Shown in pieces: positions 62,016-64,000 of a stretch of 64,000 nucleotides of DNA. The stretch is from the NCBI RefSeq assembly GCF_012184415.1, contig NZ_VTOX01000007.1, positions 180,266 to 244,265 on the forward strand, written 5' to 3'. The notes beneath the pieces were generated by a model. That model did no database searches and had not been told where the DNA came from. It worked only from the letters and a program-made list of their open reading frames with translations. Numbering within the stretch: position 1 is the stretch's first letter; each line of letters opens with the position of its first letter. Source of the DNA: Ramlibacter lithotrophicus. Its GTDB lineage: Bacteria > Pseudomonadota > Gammaproteobacteria > Burkholderiales > Burkholderiaceae_C. Both the position numbers and the translations under genes were made by a program.

Positions 62016-62447
62016 TTACACGCCCTCCACGGTGATGCCCATCGAGCGGGCCGAACCCGCCAGGGTCTTGATCGCCGCGTCGACGTCGGCGGCATTCATG
62101 TCCTTCAGCTTGGTCTTGGCGATTTCCTCGAGCTGGGCCCGGGTGATCTTGCCGACCTTGCTGCTGTGCGGCGTGGCAGAGCCCTTGTCGATCTTCACGG
62201 CCTTCTTGATCAGGACCGTCGCGGGCGGGGTCTTGATGATGAAGGTGAAGCTCTTGTCCGCATAGGCGGTGATGACCACCGGCAGCGGCAGGCCCGGCTC
62301 GACACCCTGGGTCTGGGCGTTGAACGCCTTGCAGAACTCCATGATGTTGAGGCCGCGCTGGCCCAGCGCGGGACCGATCGGGGGGGACGGGTTGGCCTTG
62401 CCGGCTGGCACTTGCAGCTTGACAAAACCGACGATTTTCTTCGCCAT
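62016..62447 (-). CDS. rplK: 50S ribosomal protein L11
   Basis: The 143-residue protein starts [20 protein letters not shown] and has the Pro-rich N-domain [20 protein letters not shown] and the RNA-binding C-domain ending [13 protein letters not shown]. It forms the GTPase-associated centre with 23S rRNA. It is adjacent to rplA with no gap. Confidence 0.98.
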   Translation of the reverse strand: MAKKIVGFVKLQVPAGKANPSPPIGPALGQRGLNIMEFCKAFNAQTQGVEPGLPLPVVITAYADKSFTFIIKTPPATVLIKKAVKIDKGSATPHSSKVGKITRAQLEEIAKTKLKDMNAADVDAAIKTLAGSARSMGITVEGV

Positions 62448-62522
62448 GGTTTATTTCCTTGCGGGTGATAGCGCCGGGCCCTGCGGCCTCGGCTCCCCGG
62501 GGTTGGCGGCTCGCCTGCTAAG

Positions 62523-62552
62523 GTTGATTGCCGAGCCGTGAAGGCAATCAAC
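62523..62552 (-). promoter_or_regulatory. hairpin in the rplK leader
   Basis: GTTGATTGCC (62523-62532) pairs perfectly with GGCAATCAAC (62543-62552) around a 10-base loop, 75 bp upstream of rplK. No T run follows on the minus strand. The position fits either the L1-binding control site of the L11 operon or an RNA-processing signal after nusG; the sequence does not decide between them. Confidence 0.5.
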
Positions 62553-62593
62553 ATCCGGGGACGAGGCTCCGAAGAAGCCTCCTCATCCTCTGT

Positions 62594-63205
62594 TTACGTT
62601 TTCTCGACCTGCGAGAACTCCAGTTCCACGGGCGTGGCGCGGCCGAAGATCGTGACCGAGACGCGCACCTTGTTCTTCTCGTAATTGACTTCCTCGACGG
62701 TGCCGTTGAAGTCGGTGAACGGGCCGTCCTTGACGCGAACGTACTCGCCCACGACGAATTCGACCTTGTGGCGCGGCTTCTCCGTGCCTTCTTCCATCTG
62801 GCCGAGGATCTTGGCGACTTCGTCTTCCGAGATCGGCGCCGGGCGGTTCTTCGCGCCGCCCACGAAACCGGTCACCTTGTTGGTGTGCTTCACCAGGTGC
62901 CAGGTGTCGTCGTTCATCACCATCTGGACCAGGACGTAGCCCGGATAGAAGCGGCGCTCGGAGGTGCGCTTCTGGCCGTTCTTGATCTCGACCACCTCTT
63001 CGGTCGGCACCAGGATCTCGCCGAACATGTCCTGCATGCCGGCACGATTGATCCGCTCGCGGATGTTTCGTTCCACCGCCTTTTCCATGCCGGAATAGGC
63101 GTGCACCACATACCACCGCAGGTCGGGGTTGGCGGCCTTGGCCGCGGCGCCGGGCACCTGGGACTCGGCGGAACTCGTTTCGGCGGCGTTGGTGGAATCG
63201 CTCAT
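62594..63205 (-). CDS. nusG: transcription antitermination protein NusG
   Basis: The 203-residue protein has an NGN domain ([20 protein letters not shown], then [14 protein letters not shown]) and a C-terminal KOW domain ([20 protein letters not shown]). A Ser/Ala-rich N-terminal extension of about 25 residues precedes the NGN domain, as in many betaproteobacteria. Two ATG codons lie in tandem; the second (63205) has better spacing from GGAAGAA. It overlaps the secE stop. Confidence 0.97.
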   Translation of the reverse strand: MSDSTNAAETSSAESQVPGAAAKAANPDLRWYVVHAYSGMEKAVERNIRERINRAGMQDMFGEILVPTEEVVEIKNGQKRTSERRFYPGYVLVQMVMNDDTWHLVKHTNKVTGFVGGAKNRPAPISEDEVAKILGQMEEGTEKPRHKVEFVVGEYVRVKDGPFTDFNGTVEEVNYEKNKVRVSVTIFGRATPVELEFSQVEKT

Positions 63206-63588
63206 CATTTCTTCCAGCCCAGGATCAGGTCGTAGAACACCCATTCCAGGGTCTTGTCGGTGAGCCACAGGAACAGGGCCATCACGGCGCAGAAACCGAT
63301 GACGTACAGCGTCATCTGCACCGACTCCTTGCGGGTGGGCCAGACGACCTTCTTGACTTCCTTCCAGGAGTCACGGCCGAAGGCGACGAACTGCTTGCCG
63401 GTTTCCGCCGTCATGAAGACGACGAAGGCGGCGGCCAGGCCGAGGACCAGGGCACCCCACTGGGCCAGTTGCCCCTGGCGGCCCAGCAGGTAGAAGCCCG
63501 CGAGCGCCGCGATCACCAATGCGATGGCGGCGCCGAGCTTGGCCTTGTCGGCGCCCGTGCTGACGGTTTCAACTTGAGAAGTGGCCAT
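63205..63588 (-). CDS. secE: preprotein translocase subunit SecE
   Basis: The 127-residue protein has three membrane helices and the conserved [20 protein letters not shown] amphipathic segment before the last helix, which clamps SecY. The start [11 protein letters not shown] at 63588 gives the three-helix form typical of proteobacteria. It lies between tRNA-Trp and nusG. Confidence 0.96.
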   Translation of the reverse strand: MATSQVETVSTGADKAKLGAAIALVIAALAGFYLLGRQGQLAQWGALVLGLAAAFVVFMTAETGKQFVAFGRDSWKEVKKVVWPTRKESVQMTLYVIGFCAVMALFLWLTDKTLEWVFYDLILGWKK

Positions 63589-63716
63589 GTGAGGCGGGTT
63601 CCTGCTTCGATTTCCAGCGCTTTTTGAAGGCGCCAAACCCGCCTGCGGCGGGTTTTCGGTTCTACCCCCTCGCGGGGGCGTTTCACTGTCCGCCGTGGTG
63701 GCGGTCGCCACTCAGG

Positions 63717-63792
63717 TGGCAGGGGCAGTAGGAATCGAACCTACAACCTTCGGTTTTGGAGACCGACGCTCTGCCAATTGAGCTATACCCCT
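63717..63792 (-). tRNA. tRNA-Trp (CCA)
   Basis: The minus strand folds as a 76-base tRNA: acceptor AGGGGTA with TGCCCCT, D-loop AGCTCAATTGGCAGAGC, anticodon loop CTCCAAA (anticodon CCA), T-loop GGTTCGATTCC. Discriminator G73 and an encoded CCA (63717-63719) are present. It sits between tuf and secE, its usual place in betaproteobacteria. Confidence 0.98.
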
Positions 63793-63815
63793 ATACCGCT
63801 ACGCTCCGGACGAAA

Positions 63816-63847
63816 ACACGGATCGCCTGCTTTGCAGGCGACCGTGT
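63816..63847. terminator. hairpin between tuf and tRNA-Trp
   Basis: ACACGG (63816-63821) pairs with CCGTGT (63842-63847) and CGCCTGC (63824-63830) with GCAGGCG (63834-63840), loop TTT. On the minus strand it is followed by TTTTCG, a short U tract. It lies 10 bp after the tuf stop and probably ends the tuf message or marks processing before tRNA-Trp. Confidence 0.7.
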
Positions 63848-63857
63848 CCTTCGATGT

Positions 63858-64000
63858 TTACTCCATGATCTTGGCAACGACGCCGGCGCCCACGGTGCGG
63901 CCGCCTTCGCGGATGGCGAAGCGCAGGCCCTCTTCCATGGCGATCGGGGCGATCAGCTTGACGGTGATCGTCACGTTGTCGCCGGGCATGACCATTTCCT
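63858..64000 (-). CDS. tuf: elongation factor Tu, C-terminal end
   Basis: The last 46 codons of EF-Tu are visible, reading [20 protein letters not shown] and ending AGVVAKIME before TAA at 63858-63860. This is the domain 3 C-terminus that contacts aminoacyl-tRNA. The rest lies beyond the right edge. Position before tRNA-Trp, secE and nusG is the classical tufB-type arrangement. Confidence 0.97.
   Translation of the reverse strand, partial: EMVMPGDNVTITVKLIAPIAMEEGLRFAIREGGRTVGAGVVAKIME

Overview
The window is a GC-rich chromosomal segment from a betaproteobacterium of the order Burkholderiales, most likely Comamonadaceae (Ramlibacter/Variovorax-like). The grounds are the tuf-trpT-secE-nusG-rplKAJL-rpoBC order, an rplJ gene starting with TTG, a CIRCE-controlled groESL operon, a Coq7 ubiquinone hydroxylase, a Burkholderiales-type porin and a Gsp type II secretion locus. 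I assign this from protein character and gene order only. I saw no transposase, prophage, CRISPR array or plasmid gene.

Layout. 1-10.4 kb: end of a 5'-nucleotidase-like gene, an EamA exporter, a universal stress protein, an acetyl-CoA hydrolase/transferase, groES-groEL behind a heat-shock promoter and CIRCE, a DUF805 membrane protein, then pgi-tal (minus) divergent from zwf (plus), which is central sugar-phosphate metabolism. 10.4-19.0 kb: one long minus-strand peptide/opine-type ABC importer operon with two paralogous binding proteins and an embedded M20 amidohydrolase. 19.1-24.3 kb: a DUF3047 lipoprotein, a porin, coq7, an OsmC protein, a terminator-ended leader or small RNA, and ilvA. 24.3-33.9 kb: type II secretion genes gspC (minus) and gspGHIJKLMNDE (plus), with no gspF. 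33.9-39.9 kb: a proline-rich microprotein, a uronate dehydrogenase-like and an SMP-30-like gene (plus), convergent with a TRAP transporter plus TauD-type dioxygenase operon (minus).

40.3-43.7 kb holds the most unusual locus. A near-consensus sigma-54 promoter precedes two receiver-domain proteins (the second carries a C-terminal membrane segment), a membrane-anchored nine-heme cytochrome c, a four-helix cytochrome b and a small CxxC-type protein. I cannot match this set to a named pathway. It looks like a regulated membrane electron-transfer module. Next come tRNA-Phe and a minus-strand operon rsmB-DUF4390-ntrY-like-ntrX-like; the regulator there lacks the AAA+ domain expected of NtrX.

48.9-50.8 kb: fccAB (sulfide dehydrogenase type), whose upstream region is a 269-bp MITE-like element with 31-bp terminal inverted repeats and large internal hairpins, ending 14 bp before the fccA start codon. 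50.9-64 kb: lemA, then the transcription/translation block read on the minus strand from tuf through tRNA-Trp, secE, nusG, rplK, rplA, rplJ, rplL, rpoB and rpoC, with recognisable leader and attenuator hairpins between genes.
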